A DNA stretch of 64,000 bases from Cytobacillus stercorigallinarum (GCF_014836495.1 NZ_JACSQT010000009.1:1-64000); one strand, 5' to 3'. Positions 1-8,577 are shown, counted from the first letter of the stretch. Numbers and translations: made by a program. Notes: generated from the letters alone by a model not told the origin.

Positions 1-93
1 AATCAGTAGTCGATGGCATCTTCAGCAAGGTGACCCAAGGATTTAACGCCTTAAGAAACACAGCCGCTGAATTGACGCAGAAGATGGCGGACA
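1..93 (+). repeat. Duplicated toxin linker segment, copy A
   Basis: This segment encodes SVVDGIFSKVTQGFNALRNTAAELTQKMADI and is about 90% identical to 1661-1753. Most differences are synonymous. Such conserved pre-toxin linkers are where toxin tips are exchanged by recombination in LXG/CDI-type systems (inference). Confidence 0.85.
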
Positions 94-662
94 TACGGAT
101 ACCGTTGCCGGTGCAGAATCAGTATGCGGTGGTGGGTGGTGCGCCAAATTTAGGCTTTGAATCAAGAACAATCGGCGAAATGGCGTCTGGCACGATGGTG
201 AGGATGAGTAGTTCGGTTAGGGATGGGGTTGGTAAGGACATAGTTAATGTTAAGCAAGGAGATAAAAGTTATCTAGCCCCAGGTGGTGGATTAGCTGCTC
301 ATGAATTAAAAGGTGGGCATTTAATAGATAGGCATATCGGAAAAACGGATGAACAATTATTGGAGAGATTGAAAAATAATCCTAAAATTACAGGATCTTC
401 AACTTTTAACGATAGAATGACAGCGGAAAAAGTTGCTGATACAGTTTTAAGAGACTCTAAGAATATCAAGAAAATACAAAAGTGGCTATCTGACCCAAAT
501 AGTAAACCTACATTACCTTTAAAATTCAAAGGTGATGGAGAAATAATTGGTAGAAGTGTTACTAGAAATTCAGATGTATCCGAGAATGTAACAAACGCAA
601 AAATAATACTTAAAAAAGATAATAATGGTAGTTTTATTTTAACAGGATATCCAGTTAAATAG
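3..662 (+). CDS. C-terminal part of polymorphic toxin with CdiA-CT RNase A-like domain (5' end outside window)
   Basis: The reading frame is open to the window edge; the GTG at 30 is an internal Val codon, because the codons before it (SVVDGIFSK) match the linker of the related gene fragment ending near 1753. Residues from about GGGLAAHELKGGHLIDRHIG onward show the bacterial CdiA-CT RNase A-like pattern: a GGH...RH(I/V)G start, an STFNDR block, 'AEKVADTVL', an 'IQKWL' helix and a C-terminal 'LTGYPVK' strand. Members of this family are RNases delivered to neighbouring cells. The N-terminal delivery part is not in view, so it could be a full-length LXG-type toxin or an orphan tip. The immunity gene follows after 16 bp. 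Confidence 0.75.
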   Translation, partial: SVVDGIFSKVTQGFNALRNTAAELTQKMADIRIPLPVQNQYAVVGGAPNLGFESRTIGEMASGTMVRMSSSVRDGVGKDIVNVKQGDKSYLAPGGGLAAHELKGGHLIDRHIGKTDEQLLERLKNNPKITGSSTFNDRMTAEKVADTVLRDSKNIKKIQKWLSDPNSKPTLPLKFKGDGEIIGRSVTRNSDVSENVTNAKIILKKDNNGSFILTGYPVK

Positions 663-678
663 AAAGAAGGGTTAGTTT

Positions 679-978
679 ATGGATGAAAATTACGATTATT
701 TAGAGGAGTTGGAGGATTTTTTAGGAGGAACATTTCATCAAGATATCAGTTCTCCAGAACAAGCATTAGATGAGTTTATAAACGAAGTCAGCAAAGAAGG
801 TCTGCTTTCTACAATAAAGGATTGTGAGAAGTTTTTGAATAGTAGTTTAACATTTCAGGAGAAAGAACATATTATTCAAAATAATGCCGAAGTTTATTTT
901 CCAGCTATTAAATTAACCCCTCTACAGTGGCTAATTAATTTAGTAGAGGAAATGAAAAAAGGAGCGAAAACAAAATAA
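679..978 (+). CDS. CdiI-type immunity protein
   Basis: A 99-residue acidic cytosolic protein. The N-terminal 'LEELEDFLGGTFHQDISSPEQALDEFI' stretch matches the pattern of the CdiI_2 immunity family, which neutralises CdiA-CT RNase A-like toxins. It begins 16 bp after the toxin stop, with AGAAGG upstream of the ATG, so the two are almost certainly co-transcribed. A strong intrinsic terminator follows at 994-1034. Assignment rests on the pattern and on its position directly after the RNase A-like domain. Confidence 0.7.
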   Translation: MDENYDYLEELEDFLGGTFHQDISSPEQALDEFINEVSKEGLLSTIKDCEKFLNSSLTFQEKEHIIQNNAEVYFPAIKLTPLQWLINLVEEMKKGAKTK

Positions 979-993
979 AAATAAAATAATTTA

Positions 994-1034
994 AAGAAAA
1001 CCTTGATGGGCTAAATGTCTTTCAAGGTTTTCTT
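994..1034 (+). terminator. Intrinsic terminator after RNase toxin/immunity pair
   Basis: A 13-bp perfect stem (AAGAAAACCTTGA / TCAAGGTTTTCTT) with a 15-nt loop. The U-rich part lies within the descending arm. Confidence 0.75.
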
Positions 1035-1076
1035 ACGTGGAAGGGGCTACCTAGTGCCGAATGAACCACTAATTAT

Positions 1077-1758
1077 TTGGGTTTATACACCAACAACAAA
1101 ATCACACAATACATTGAGAGATTACATCACTTCGATCAACAACAAACAAGTAAACTAGAAGCAACTGCCCAAGACTTATCAAGGCTCAAAAGCACAATCA
1201 GCGAGATTCAAATCTTATTCCAAAATGGTAAACTAAGTTTATCAACCTATCAGCCTAACCAGCTCGCTAGCCTATTAAACAACCCAGTCATTGGTGGCAT
1301 GTCATTATCACAAGCATACGGCCCAATGGCACTCGTCATGATGCCAGCCTATGCCCCACTTTATCGATGAACTTTGCCTTTGGTGGTCAACCCGTCAAAG
1401 ATGTTGAATCTAACCAATCAAACTTAGGCTGGCTTTCAACTGGTTTAGACTTTGTCCCAGGCGTATCCAATCTCAAAGCAGCAATCGAAGCCACCACAGG
1501 AACCGACTTCATCACCGGTAGAGAAATCGGCAACCTAGAAAGAGCCGCCCTCGTCGCCGCAATCTTCGGTGGACCACTCGTCAAAGGTGCATCAAAGTCG
1601 TGAAATGGGGAGAAAAACTCTTCAACAAATTCAAGAATGTCCTCAACCCAAAGAAAGTCAAATCAGTAGCCGATGGTATCTTTAGTAAGGTGACCCAAGG
1701 ATTTAACGCTCTGAGGAACACAGCCGCTGAATTGACGAAGAAGATGGCGGACATTTAA
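1077..1758 (+). pseudogene. Decayed LXG/pre-toxin TG fragment
   Basis: Three successive reading frames make one protein. 1077-1367 encodes coiled 'TNNKITQYIERLHHFD...' and 'NPVIGGMSLSQAYGPMALVMMPAYAPLYR'. 1367-1593 encodes 'MNFAFGGQPVKDVESNQSNLGWLSTGLDF VPGVSNLKAAIEATTGTDFITG', the pattern of the pre-toxin TG domain. 1594-1758 encodes 'KVVKWGEKLFNKFKN' and the repeated linker. Frame changes at about 1367 and 1593 break the gene, and the N-terminal LXG half is absent. LXG proteins are toxins delivered by the type VII secretion system. The fragment ends at an out-of-frame junction with an endonuclease remnant. Confidence 0.8.
1661..1753 (+). repeat. Duplicated toxin linker segment, copy B
   Basis: About 90% identical to 1-93. 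It ends in the same AAGATGGCGGACAT, after which the sequences diverge completely: an RNase A-like tip after copy A, an endonuclease remnant after copy B. Confidence 0.85.
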
Positions 1759-2021
1759 TAGGGGCACAATTTAATGGTCCTCCTGATATTGATAATCTTG
1801 TACCACACAATAGTTAAATTAATAGGAGGGGTGGAGTTTGGTACGAAATGGAGACTGAGTGGGCCAATGCATTGAAAGAGGTACCGCCCAAGAAAGTCTC
1901 TGCTAGTATTGAACCGATCTATTCTAATAATTCAATGCGACCGGATTCCTTTATGGTCGCATATGAAATTGAAGGCCAATTTCCAGTGATTCGCGAGATT
2001 GCAAATAAATTAGGAGGCTGA
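1749..2021 (+). pseudogene. Remnant of DNA/RNA non-specific endonuclease toxin tip
   Basis: Read from GGA at 1749, the frame encodes GHLIGAQFNGPPDIDNLVPHNS, a stop (TAA at 1806, probably CAA originally), then INRRGGVWYEMETEWANALKEV and a tail ending 'EIANKLGG'. The GHLIGA and NLVPHN motifs, followed by a Y-x-M-E-x-E-W helix, are those of the DNA/RNA non-specific endonuclease domain at the end of YeeF-type LXG toxins. The frame is not continuous with the upstream linker, and the in-frame stop removes the C-terminal half. The YezG-type immunity gene directly follows, as expected for this toxin class. Confidence 0.8.
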
Positions 2022-2026
2022 TATTG

Positions 2027-2506
2027 ATGAGTTTTGAAACAGAATTAAACGAGTTATATAAAGAAATTGCACAACAGGTTAATGATATGATTCCAACTGA
2101 ATGGGATAATTTCTGGTTTAATGGTGAAGTTAAGGAGGAAGAAGGAGGAGTTTTCTTCTTTTTTACGCCTAAAGGTGAGAAACAACACGTTTTTTCACAT
2201 TATATTCCAAAATTATATAGTGTAGATAAGAGGGCTTATAATAAAGAACTACATAAATTATTTCAACTAACTGTTGAACTCCAAAAAGTTTTTACTGATA
2301 ATGACCAAGATCCTTGGTTTTCAGTGACATTAATATTAAATGATACAGGTAAATTAAACGTACATTTTGATTATATAAATTGCCATGAAAGTGAATTTGG
2401 TCCAACAGATAGAATTAAGTATTTTGAATATAAATATATAAGTCAAAACAAAGAACAGCTAGATTTAGATTTAATAGAGAGAATGAAGGAATTTGAAGAA
2501 AAGTAA
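2027..2506 (+). CDS. YezG-family (DUF600) immunity protein
   Basis: A 159-residue acidic protein. The pattern 'ELYKEIAQQVNDMIPTEWDNFWFNGEV', then 'GVFFFFTPKGEKQHVFSHYIP' and a C-terminal 'DRIKYFEYKYI', is typical of the YezG/DUF600 family, which binds and inhibits YeeF-type nuclease toxins. ATG 2027 is preferred over the TTG at 2024 because AGGAGG lies 9 nt upstream. The cognate toxin tip directly upstream is broken, so the gene is an orphan that may still protect against kin carrying the active toxin (inference). It ends at a strong terminator. Confidence 0.8.
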   Translation: MSFETELNELYKEIAQQVNDMIPTEWDNFWFNGEVKEEEGGVFFFFTPKGEKQHVFSHYIPKLYSVDKRAYNKELHKLFQLTVELQKVFTDNDQDPWFSVTLILNDTGKLNVHFDYINCHESEFGPTDRIKYFEYKYISQNKEQLDLDLIERMKEFEEK

Positions 2507-2511
2507 ACAAT

Positions 2512-2555
2512 AAAGCACTTGGTTGCCTTTTAGGCAACAGGTGCTTTTATTTTTG
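2512..2555 (+). terminator. Intrinsic terminator after yezG-like gene
   Basis: Two stacked stems (AAAGCAC / GTGCTTT and GTTGCCT / AGGCAAC) are followed by a T-rich tract. Confidence 0.85.
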
Positions 2556-2571
2556 GTGAAGTAAGAACAAC

Positions 2572-3028
2572 ATGAATGAGACCAGTTTGAAATTCAGAGC
2601 TCATGAAGGTAGTATCATCATGGAGTATTGTTCTGGGGATATAGAGGCTAAAACTGGACAAAAGGTTAATAAAGAGCAGATTCATCTTATAAAAGAAGCC
2701 TTGAGAACCAAAAACTATGAAAAATTGACACCAAAAGAGACAGCTAAGCATAGAAGCATATTTACTTCGAGCTTGAAAGATAAATTGATTGCAGAGTGGG
2801 AAGAAAAACCAAACAAAAATGGCCAAGATACACAGAAGAAGTGCTTGATAAGAATGGAGAAATTGCTCGGAGAATCCTTCAACCGTATGAAGCCCATCTA
2901 TCATAGAGAACAACTTTGGTACCCCTCATGAGTGGTGGAATATTCATCCAGAAAAATATCCTAACGAACACCAAGCAGGGATACATGGAAAGGGAGCTCC
3001 ATCAGGTAAACCATTTCCAAGGAGGTAA
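2572..3028 (+). pseudogene. Decayed HNH-like nuclease toxin tip
   Basis: The first frame runs to about 2815 ('RAHEGSIIMEYCSGDIEAKTGQ ... KDKLIAEWEEK'). A second frame then gives WPRYTEEVLDKNGEIARRILQPYEAH, and a third gives SIIENNFGTPHEWWNIHPEKYP and NEHQAGIHGKGAPSGKPFPRR, ending at TAA 3026-3028. Restoring one base after GCCCATC would give an AHHIIE motif, so the lesion falls on the presumed catalytic HH of an HNH/His-Me-finger-type toxin with a WWNIHP tail. It has no start or delivery domain of its own: it is an orphan toxin tip inactivated by two frameshifts. The exact nuclease family is uncertain. Confidence 0.7.
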
Positions 3029-3037
3029 AAATAGCAT

Positions 3038-3115
3038 ATGGCTGATTTTGAATTTATTAATGAGCAAGAAAACAAAACTTATAAGGTATCTGAAGATGAT
3101 GAGAGAAGCAAATGA
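3038..3115 (+). pseudogene. Truncated immunity-gene start (SMI1/KNR4-like)
   Basis: A good ribosome site (AAGGAGG) precedes ATG 3038, but the frame encodes only MADFEFINEQENKTYKVSEDD and four more residues before TGA. The 'FEFINEQ' start followed by an acidic stretch resembles the N-terminus of SMI1/KNR4-type immunity proteins that accompany nuclease toxins. The rest of that domain is missing. Its stop overlaps the next start (ATGA), so it may now work only as a translational leader. Confidence 0.5.
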
Positions 3116-3387
3116 ATACGAAGCAAAAGTTAACTGACCAAATTAAAATTGTAATCCACAGACTCGAAACAGACTACAAAAAGGATATACATAGTGGTGT
3201 ATTAAACCTTATATACACTAGATATAAAGATGCATTAAGAATATTAGAAAGTCACAAAGATTTAAAGGAGATAAATATTTTAGGTGGAGTACGTGCATAC
3301 ATGGACAGTTACAGTGATTATCAAAACATACTTTTGCAAGAAATGCATGCAGCAGAAAATTTAATTGAAGATTTACATATAAGTTAA
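3112..3387 (+). CDS. Small helical protein of the toxin/immunity locus
   Basis: A 91-residue, probably all-helical cytosolic protein (MNTKQKLTDQIKIVIHRLET...). Its ATG overlaps the preceding stop as ATGA, which suggests translational coupling with the immunity fragment. It has no signal peptide or membrane segment. It is intact although the toxin and immunity gene beside it are broken. I do not recognise a characterised family; by position it is likely an accessory or immunity protein. Confidence 0.6.
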   Translation: MNTKQKLTDQIKIVIHRLETDYKKDIHSGVLNLIYTRYKDALRILESHKDLKEINILGGVRAYMDSYSDYQNILLQEMHAAENLIEDLHIS

Positions 3388-3674
3388 AATAACACTTTAT
3401 CTTGGATAAACGTCAAAGGTAGTATTAGTACTTTTTGTTATAGGCATTTCAAACCATTCATTTAGAACGAAGGAAAGAATGAATGTCATGGATTTCCGAG
3501 GCGGCCTTATTCATTAGCTGTAATAGGCCACCTCTCCATTTAAATTCTAATTCTTTAATATATGCATAAAGTATTGAGAAAAATTTTTCTAATCATAGGG
3601 ATTGTGTAATACTATGAGACCATCAAAAATATAGACTGCTTGGTTCTTGAAGCATCGATAAAACAAGAAGTGAA
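3388..3674. other. Boundary between toxin remnants and EPS locus
   Basis: No gene seen. An imperfect inverted repeat at 3498-3534 (GAGGCGGCCTTATT ... AATAGGCCACCTC) could form a hairpin, but no T-run follows on either strand. Confidence 0.4.
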
Positions 3675-4664
3675 CTATTTCTTTGCATAACCATCCGGGT
3701 TATTCCTGTGCCAATTCCATGCATCAGAAATAATTTTCTCTAAAGAATTAAATTGAGGTTTCCAGCCTAGAATATCTTTTGCTTTCTCTAATGAAGCAAT
3801 TAAGACAGCTGGATCTCCTGCTCTTCTCCCTTTTACTTCCGCTGGTATTGAGTGTTTAGTAACTTGTCTAGCCATATCAATCACTTCTTTAACTGAGTAT
3901 CCATTTCCGTTACCTAGATTAAATACTTCACTGGGATTATCTTTTCTTAAATACTCTAAAGCTTGATAGTGAGCTGCTGCTAAATCCATTACGTGAATAT
4001 AATCTCTAATGCAAGTACCATCTTCTGTTGGATAATCATCACCAAACATATAAATTTTGTCTCTTTGTCCAAGTGGTACTTGTAAGATCAGAGGAATCAG
4101 GTGAGTTTCGGGATGATGGTCTTCACCAATATTGCCACTTTCATGGGCTCCTGCAGCATTAAAATATCTTAAAGAGACGTATTTAATACCATAGCCTTGA
4201 TCAAACCACTTCATCATTTTTTCCATAGCAAGCTTAGTCTCACCATAAGTATTCGTTGGATTGGTTTCATTATCTTCAAGAATAGGAATGTTCTTAGGTT
4301 CTCCATAGGTAGCTGCTGTTGATGAGAATACTATTTTTCTAACATTATTATCCTTCATAACATCTAATAGACACATCATGCCATATACATTGTTATGGTA
4401 GTATTCATATGGTTTTTCCATACTCTCTCCAACTAGAGAGTTTGCAGCAAAGTGAATAACTGCCTCTATATTATGAGTTTTAAACACCTTGTCCAAAGCC
4501 TCTTTATCTCTAAGGTCAATATGATAGAAATTTTCTATTCTAACAGATTGCCTGTATCCACTCTGTAGATTATCAACAACGATCACATCTTCATTTTGTT
4601 CTATGAAGTACCTTACTGTATGGGAACCAATATAACCTGCTCCACCGATTATTAAAATAGACAT
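3675..4664 (-). CDS. galE: UDP-glucose 4-epimerase
   Basis: A 329-residue SDR-type epimerase. The N-terminal GGAGYIGSHT nucleotide-binding loop, the S-S-T-A...YGETK catalytic Ser-Tyr-Lys set and the RYFNAAGAH motif are those of GalE. It interconverts UDP-Glc/UDP-Gal and possibly the N-acetyl forms, supplying galacto-configured precursors for the repeat unit. It is the last gene of the EPS locus, 18 bp after wecB. Both lie downstream of a strong internal terminator, so their expression may differ from the rest. Confidence 0.9.
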   Translation of the reverse strand: MSILIIGGAGYIGSHTVRYFIEQNEDVIVVDNLQSGYRQSVRIENFYHIDLRDKEALDKVFKTHNIEAVIHFAANSLVGESMEKPYEYYHNNVYGMMCLLDVMKDNNVRKIVFSSTAATYGEPKNIPILEDNETNPTNTYGETKLAMEKMMKWFDQGYGIKYVSLRYFNAAGAHESGNIGEDHHPETHLIPLILQVPLGQRDKIYMFGDDYPTEDGTCIRDYIHVMDLAAAHYQALEYLRKDNPSEVFNLGNGNGYSVKEVIDMARQVTKHSIPAEVKGRRAGDPAVLIASLEKAKDILGWKPQFNSLEKIISDAWNWHRNNPDGYAKK

Positions 4665-4682
4665 TTCCTTTTTTGTGCCCCC

Positions 4683-5777
4683 CTAAACTTCCAAAACATC
4701 AGCTATTCTCTTACTTGCAAATCCATCTCCATATGGATTGCTTGCTTGACTCATTTTTTCATACTCTGTCTTATCTTCAAGTAATAATTTACAGGTCTTA
4801 TATATATTCTCTTCATCTGTCCCAACCAGCTTTAATGTTCCAGCAGCAATACCTTCTGGACGCTCAGTTGTATCACGCATAACTAACACTGGCTTACCTA
4901 AACTCGGAGCCTCCTCTTGAATGCCCCCACTATCAGTTAATATTAAATATGATCTTGATAGGAAATTATGAAAATCCAATACTTCTAATGGCTCAATAAT
5001 TCTTACCCTATCGTTATTTCCTAGTATTTCATTAGCAGCTTCCCTAACTGCCGGATTCATATGAATAGGATAAATTGCCTTAATATCCGGATGTTCATCA
5101 ATAATCGTTTTAATAGCTTTAAACATATTTTTCATTGGTTCACCAAGATTTTCTCTTCGATGAGCCGTTATCATAATAAGTCTGCTATCTGACGCCCAGT
5201 CTAACTGATCATGATGATAATCATCTCTAACAGTTGTTTTAAGTGCATCTATGGCCGTATTACCAGTTACATGTATAGTTACAGGATCTTTACCCTCTTT
5301 AAGTAGATTTTCTTTGGACATATCTGTTGGAGCAAAGTTATACTTGGCAACAATTCCTACAGCTTGCCGATTGAATTCCTCTGGATATGGAGAATAAATA
5401 TTATATGTTCTAAGTCCTGCTTCCACATGACCAACTGGAATTTGCAAATAAAAACATGCTAAAGACGTTACAAAAGTTGTAGAAGTATCACCATGAACTA
5501 AAACTATGTCTGGTTTTACCTCATCTAATACAGCTTTCATTTTTTCTAAAATGTTTATAGTAACATCGAATAGAGTCTGTTTTTCTTTCATGATGGATAG
5601 ATCAAAATTCGGAACCACATTAAAAGCATCTAGGACTTGATCTAACATCTCTCTATGCTGACCTGTAACACAAACAACAGTATCTAATCTATCTCGTGTT
5701 TTTAACTCTTTGACTAAGGGGCACATTTTAATAGCCTCTGGACGAGTCCCGAATACCACCATTATTTTTTTCTTCAT
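4683..5777 (-). CDS. wecB: UDP-N-acetylglucosamine 2-epimerase (non-hydrolysing)
   Basis: About 364 residues. Family motifs are all visible: FGTRPEAIKM near the N-terminus, HGDTSTT, VGHVEAGLRT, HRRENLGE and a C-terminal DSGGIQEE. It converts UDP-GlcNAc to UDP-ManNAc in the cytosol. Together with the dehydrogenase at 5935-7212 this yields UDP-ManNAcA. I chose the ATG at 5777 (AGGTAGGG upstream) over an in-frame TTG 9 nt earlier. Separation from its partner gene by a 16-bp-stem terminator is notable. Confidence 0.9.
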   Translation of the reverse strand: MKKKIMVVFGTRPEAIKMCPLVKELKTRDRLDTVVCVTGQHREMLDQVLDAFNVVPNFDLSIMKEKQTLFDVTINILEKMKAVLDEVKPDIVLVHGDTSTTFVTSLACFYLQIPVGHVEAGLRTYNIYSPYPEEFNRQAVGIVAKYNFAPTDMSKENLLKEGKDPVTIHVTGNTAIDALKTTVRDDYHHDQLDWASDSRLIMITAHRRENLGEPMKNMFKAIKTIIDEHPDIKAIYPIHMNPAVREAANEILGNNDRVRIIEPLEVLDFHNFLSRSYLILTDSGGIQEEAPSLGKPVLVMRDTTERPEGIAAGTLKLVGTDEENIYKTCKLLLEDKTEYEKMSQASNPYGDGFASKRIADVLEV

Positions 5778-5879
5778 TTCTATCAACCCTACCTTATATT
5801 TTAAATCTTTATATAAAGATGACCTTATTTTAATCCAAATTTATATATTTAAAGTTTTATAATCGTAAAAATAAAATTA

Positions 5880-5922
5880 AAAGGTCACTTTTATGCTCCT
5901 CAGGAACATAAAAGTGACCTTT
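5880..5922 (-). terminator. Strong internal terminator within EPS locus
   Basis: A perfect 16-bp stem (AAAGGTCACTTTTATG and its complement) with an 11-nt loop. On the minus strand it is followed by TTTTAATTTTATTTTT. It lies between the UDP-ManNAc dehydrogenase gene and wecB. Confidence 0.85.
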
Positions 5923-5934
5923 ACTTTATAATTA

Positions 5935-7212
5935 TTATACTAAAGTTTCTACGTTTCTACTCATCTCGTATAAATTACCATAATTATAGTATTTAATCGC
6001 TTCACTATTAATGTTGGCACAATTTTTCGTGTCAAATACAACCGGATTTCTCATTTTTGAATGAATTTTCACTTCGTCTAAGCCTTTAAATTCATTATGA
6101 TCAGTAAGAATTAAAATGCAATCTGCTTGATCAATTGCCTCATCAAAAGTTGATAATTTAAAGCTAACTTGAGCTTGTTTAACATGAGGATCATAAATAG
6201 ATAGCTTATAATTTCCTTCTTGTAACAAGCTTACTACATCCATTGCTGGACTTTCACGAACATCATCAATATTTCCTTTATAAGTTAGTCCAAAAACAGC
6301 TACCTTCCCACCGCTGTCAACAATTTTATCTACATGTCCAATTACAAACTCCGGCATAGAGTTATTTATCCTTCTAGCATTAATAATAAGTGGCGACTCA
6401 TTTGGAGCCTTTTCTATTATAAAATAAGGATCGACAGCCAAGCAGTGACCGCCTACACCTGGTCCTGGTTGATGTAAATTTACTCGTGGATGTCTATTTG
6501 CTAATTCTATTACTTCCAATGCGTTTATTCCAAGTTTATCTGATATTTTTGCTAATTCATTAGCAAGAGCTATGTTTACATCACGATAAGTATTCTCCAT
6601 TAGTTTTGACATTTCTGCAGTAACTGCACTTGTAATAATAATTTCTCCTGTTACAAATGAGCTATATACCTGTGCAGCTTTTTGTCCAGAAATATTATTA
6701 ATTCCACCAACAATACGTGTATTTTCAACTAACTCAATTAAAATTCTCCCTGGTAATACTCGTTCTGGACAATGTGCTAAAAAGATATCTTCACCTACAT
6801 TCCAACCTTCAGTTTGAATAATCGGTGCAACAAAATCATCAATTGTACGAGGAGGAATAGTAGACTCTACAATGACTACATCACCCTTTTTCAGAAAAGG
6901 TAGGATACTCTTAGTTGCTGATTTTACGTATTCTAAATTCGCTGTATGGTCGGGATAATTAGGTGTCGGAACTGCGATAATGAAGACATCTGCATGTTCC
7001 GGGGAAGTAGCAGCTCTTAGTCTATCTTCTCGAACAACTTTTTCAACTAACTCTCTAAGTCCTACTTCTTCGATATGTATTTCTCCTTGGTTTAAAAGCT
7101 TCACTGCACTTTCATTTACATCAACCCCTAATACTTCATAACCTACTTTTGCGAACATAGCAGCCGTAGGTAATCCAATATATCCTAATCCAACAACACA
7201 TATTTTTTCCAT
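5935..7212 (-). CDS. UDP-N-acetyl-D-mannosamine dehydrogenase
   Basis: 425 residues. The Rossmann motif GLGYIGLP, the central ESTIPPRT and HCPERVLPG stretches and the GPGVGGHCLAVDPYF motif with the catalytic Cys identify a UDP-sugar 6-dehydrogenase of the WecC/ManNAc type. It oxidises UDP-ManNAc to UDP-ManNAcA with two NAD+. GGAGGGG precedes the ATG. The neighbouring 2-epimerase makes the substrate, which favours this call over UDP-glucose or UDP-GalNAc dehydrogenase; the sequence alone does not settle the sugar. Confidence 0.85.
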   Translation of the reverse strand: MEKICVVGLGYIGLPTAAMFAKVGYEVLGVDVNESAVKLLNQGEIHIEEVGLRELVEKVVREDRLRAATSPEHADVFIIAVPTPNYPDHTANLEYVKSATKSILPFLKKGDVVIVESTIPPRTIDDFVAPIIQTEGWNVGEDIFLAHCPERVLPGRILIELVENTRIVGGINNISGQKAAQVYSSFVTGEIIITSAVTAEMSKLMENTYRDVNIALANELAKISDKLGINALEVIELANRHPRVNLHQPGPGVGGHCLAVDPYFIIEKAPNESPLIINARRINNSMPEFVIGHVDKIVDSGGKVAVFGLTYKGNIDDVRESPAMDVVSLLQEGNYKLSIYDPHVKQAQVSFKLSTFDEAIDQADCILILTDHNEFKGLDEVKIHSKMRNPVVFDTKNCANINSEAIKYYNYGNLYEMSRNVETLV

Positions 7213-7310
7213 TTTAGACCCCTCCAGAAAATTACTAATATTTATATTATTTAAATAATTTTTAACTCATGTGATCATCTAATTTTTGTAAAATTTATAA
7301 TTTAGTCTAC

Positions 7311-8576
7311 TTAATTTTTTGCTAAACTTAGCTTATAAATAATTATTAAATACACAATATATATTAATGAATATGATATAGAAATTATAGACAAGAAAGC
7401 ACTCATATCTAATGTGAATAATTTACAGATTAAATATGCAAGTACCGAACAACTTAGAAAACAACTTTGTATAATGAGTTCCAACCTTTGTTTCCCCGAA
7501 ACTATCAAGGCAGGAGTTAATGCTGAAACTATAAGCCTTATTCCATACATAGGAGCTAATATTTGCACATAAACTCCAGCAATGTACCACCCTTCTCCAA
7601 AAAACAATTCAAATACATATGGGCCAAACGAAATTAAAATTATAACCATTGGTATCGAGACACTTAATAACAATAACGTAATTTGCTTAAATGCTTTATA
7701 ATAATTCCCGTATTTAGATTTCTCTTCAGTAGCTTTTTGAAAAAATACTTTAGAAACATTCATACTAACTAAACTTAAAGGCAAACCAAGTATTCTATAA
7801 GACATGGAATAATAACCAAAAGTACTCAAGCCAAATAAACTGCTAATAAATAAATTTAATATAGAATACGATGTTGAACTTAAAAAATGAGCCGGCATTG
7901 AATATATTGGTTGCTTTCTGTATTTTTTGACTACGTTTTTAATCCCCTGAATCCTCACAAACTTTAAACCTAGTATGTTTTTATATAAATGCTTACTCTG
8001 TTTTCTTAATCCAAATAAAGAACCTATTAACTGTGAAAATAGCAAACCAATAGCTCCGAACTTTAAGAAGCCAAAGAGTACCAGTCCTATATTCTGCACT
8101 AAACTTCTTACAACATATACAGATGATATTGTTTTATACTCTTTATATCGGTTGTTATAAGAAGTTAATATATTTGTAAATGCCCTTATAAATAGCATAA
8201 AGATTACTATATACGCAAAATTACCCACCTCATCAATGATTTCTGGATAAGATGTCAAATAAAACCTATAGAAAATTGATATAAAAAATAAAAAAAGCAC
8301 TGAGAATATAGTACTACTCCAAATTAATTCCATAACTTCTTTATCATCTTTCGCTGAAACGATAGCTAAATCATATTTCCCACAAATTACTGGTCCAAAA
8401 ATAGTTAATAATGTTAAGATTAATGTGTATACACCTAGTTGCTCAGCTGTATATAACCTTGTTGAAATAGGTGCAACTATTAAAGTGATAATTTGCGCAA
8501 TAAAAGAACCAGTCGTTAGTTGAGAAATTGATTTAAAATATTTTGACTGTATAAAATCCCCTAATCTTTTATGCAT
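7311..8576 (-). CDS. Wzx-type polysaccharide flippase
   Basis: 421 residues with about 12-14 hydrophobic segments throughout and a short cationic N-terminus (MHKRLGDFIQ). 'TGSFIAQIITLIVAPISTRLYT' is typical of the PST/oligosaccharide flippase family. It would flip undecaprenyl-linked repeat units to the outer leaflet. It lies one base after the polymerase gene, the usual Wzy-Wzx pairing in such loci. Confidence 0.85.
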   Translation of the reverse strand: MHKRLGDFIQSKYFKSISQLTTGSFIAQIITLIVAPISTRLYTAEQLGVYTLILTLLTIFGPVICGKYDLAIVSAKDDKEVMELIWSSTIFSVLFLFFISIFYRFYLTSYPEIIDEVGNFAYIVIFMLFIRAFTNILTSYNNRYKEYKTISSVYVVRSLVQNIGLVLFGFLKFGAIGLLFSQLIGSLFGLRKQSKHLYKNILGLKFVRIQGIKNVVKKYRKQPIYSMPAHFLSSTSYSILNLFISSLFGLSTFGYYSMSYRILGLPLSLVSMNVSKVFFQKATEEKSKYGNYYKAFKQITLLLLSVSIPMVIILISFGPYVFELFFGEGWYIAGVYVQILAPMYGIRLIVSALTPALIVSGKQRLELIIQSCFLSCSVLAYLICKLFTLDMSAFLSIISISYSLIYIVYLIIIYKLSLAKN

Positions 8577-8577
8577 G

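Noticed and set aside
2916-3137. 73-codon plus-strand frame
   Set aside because: Out of frame with the recognisable HNH-tail and immunity fragments that occupy the same bases.
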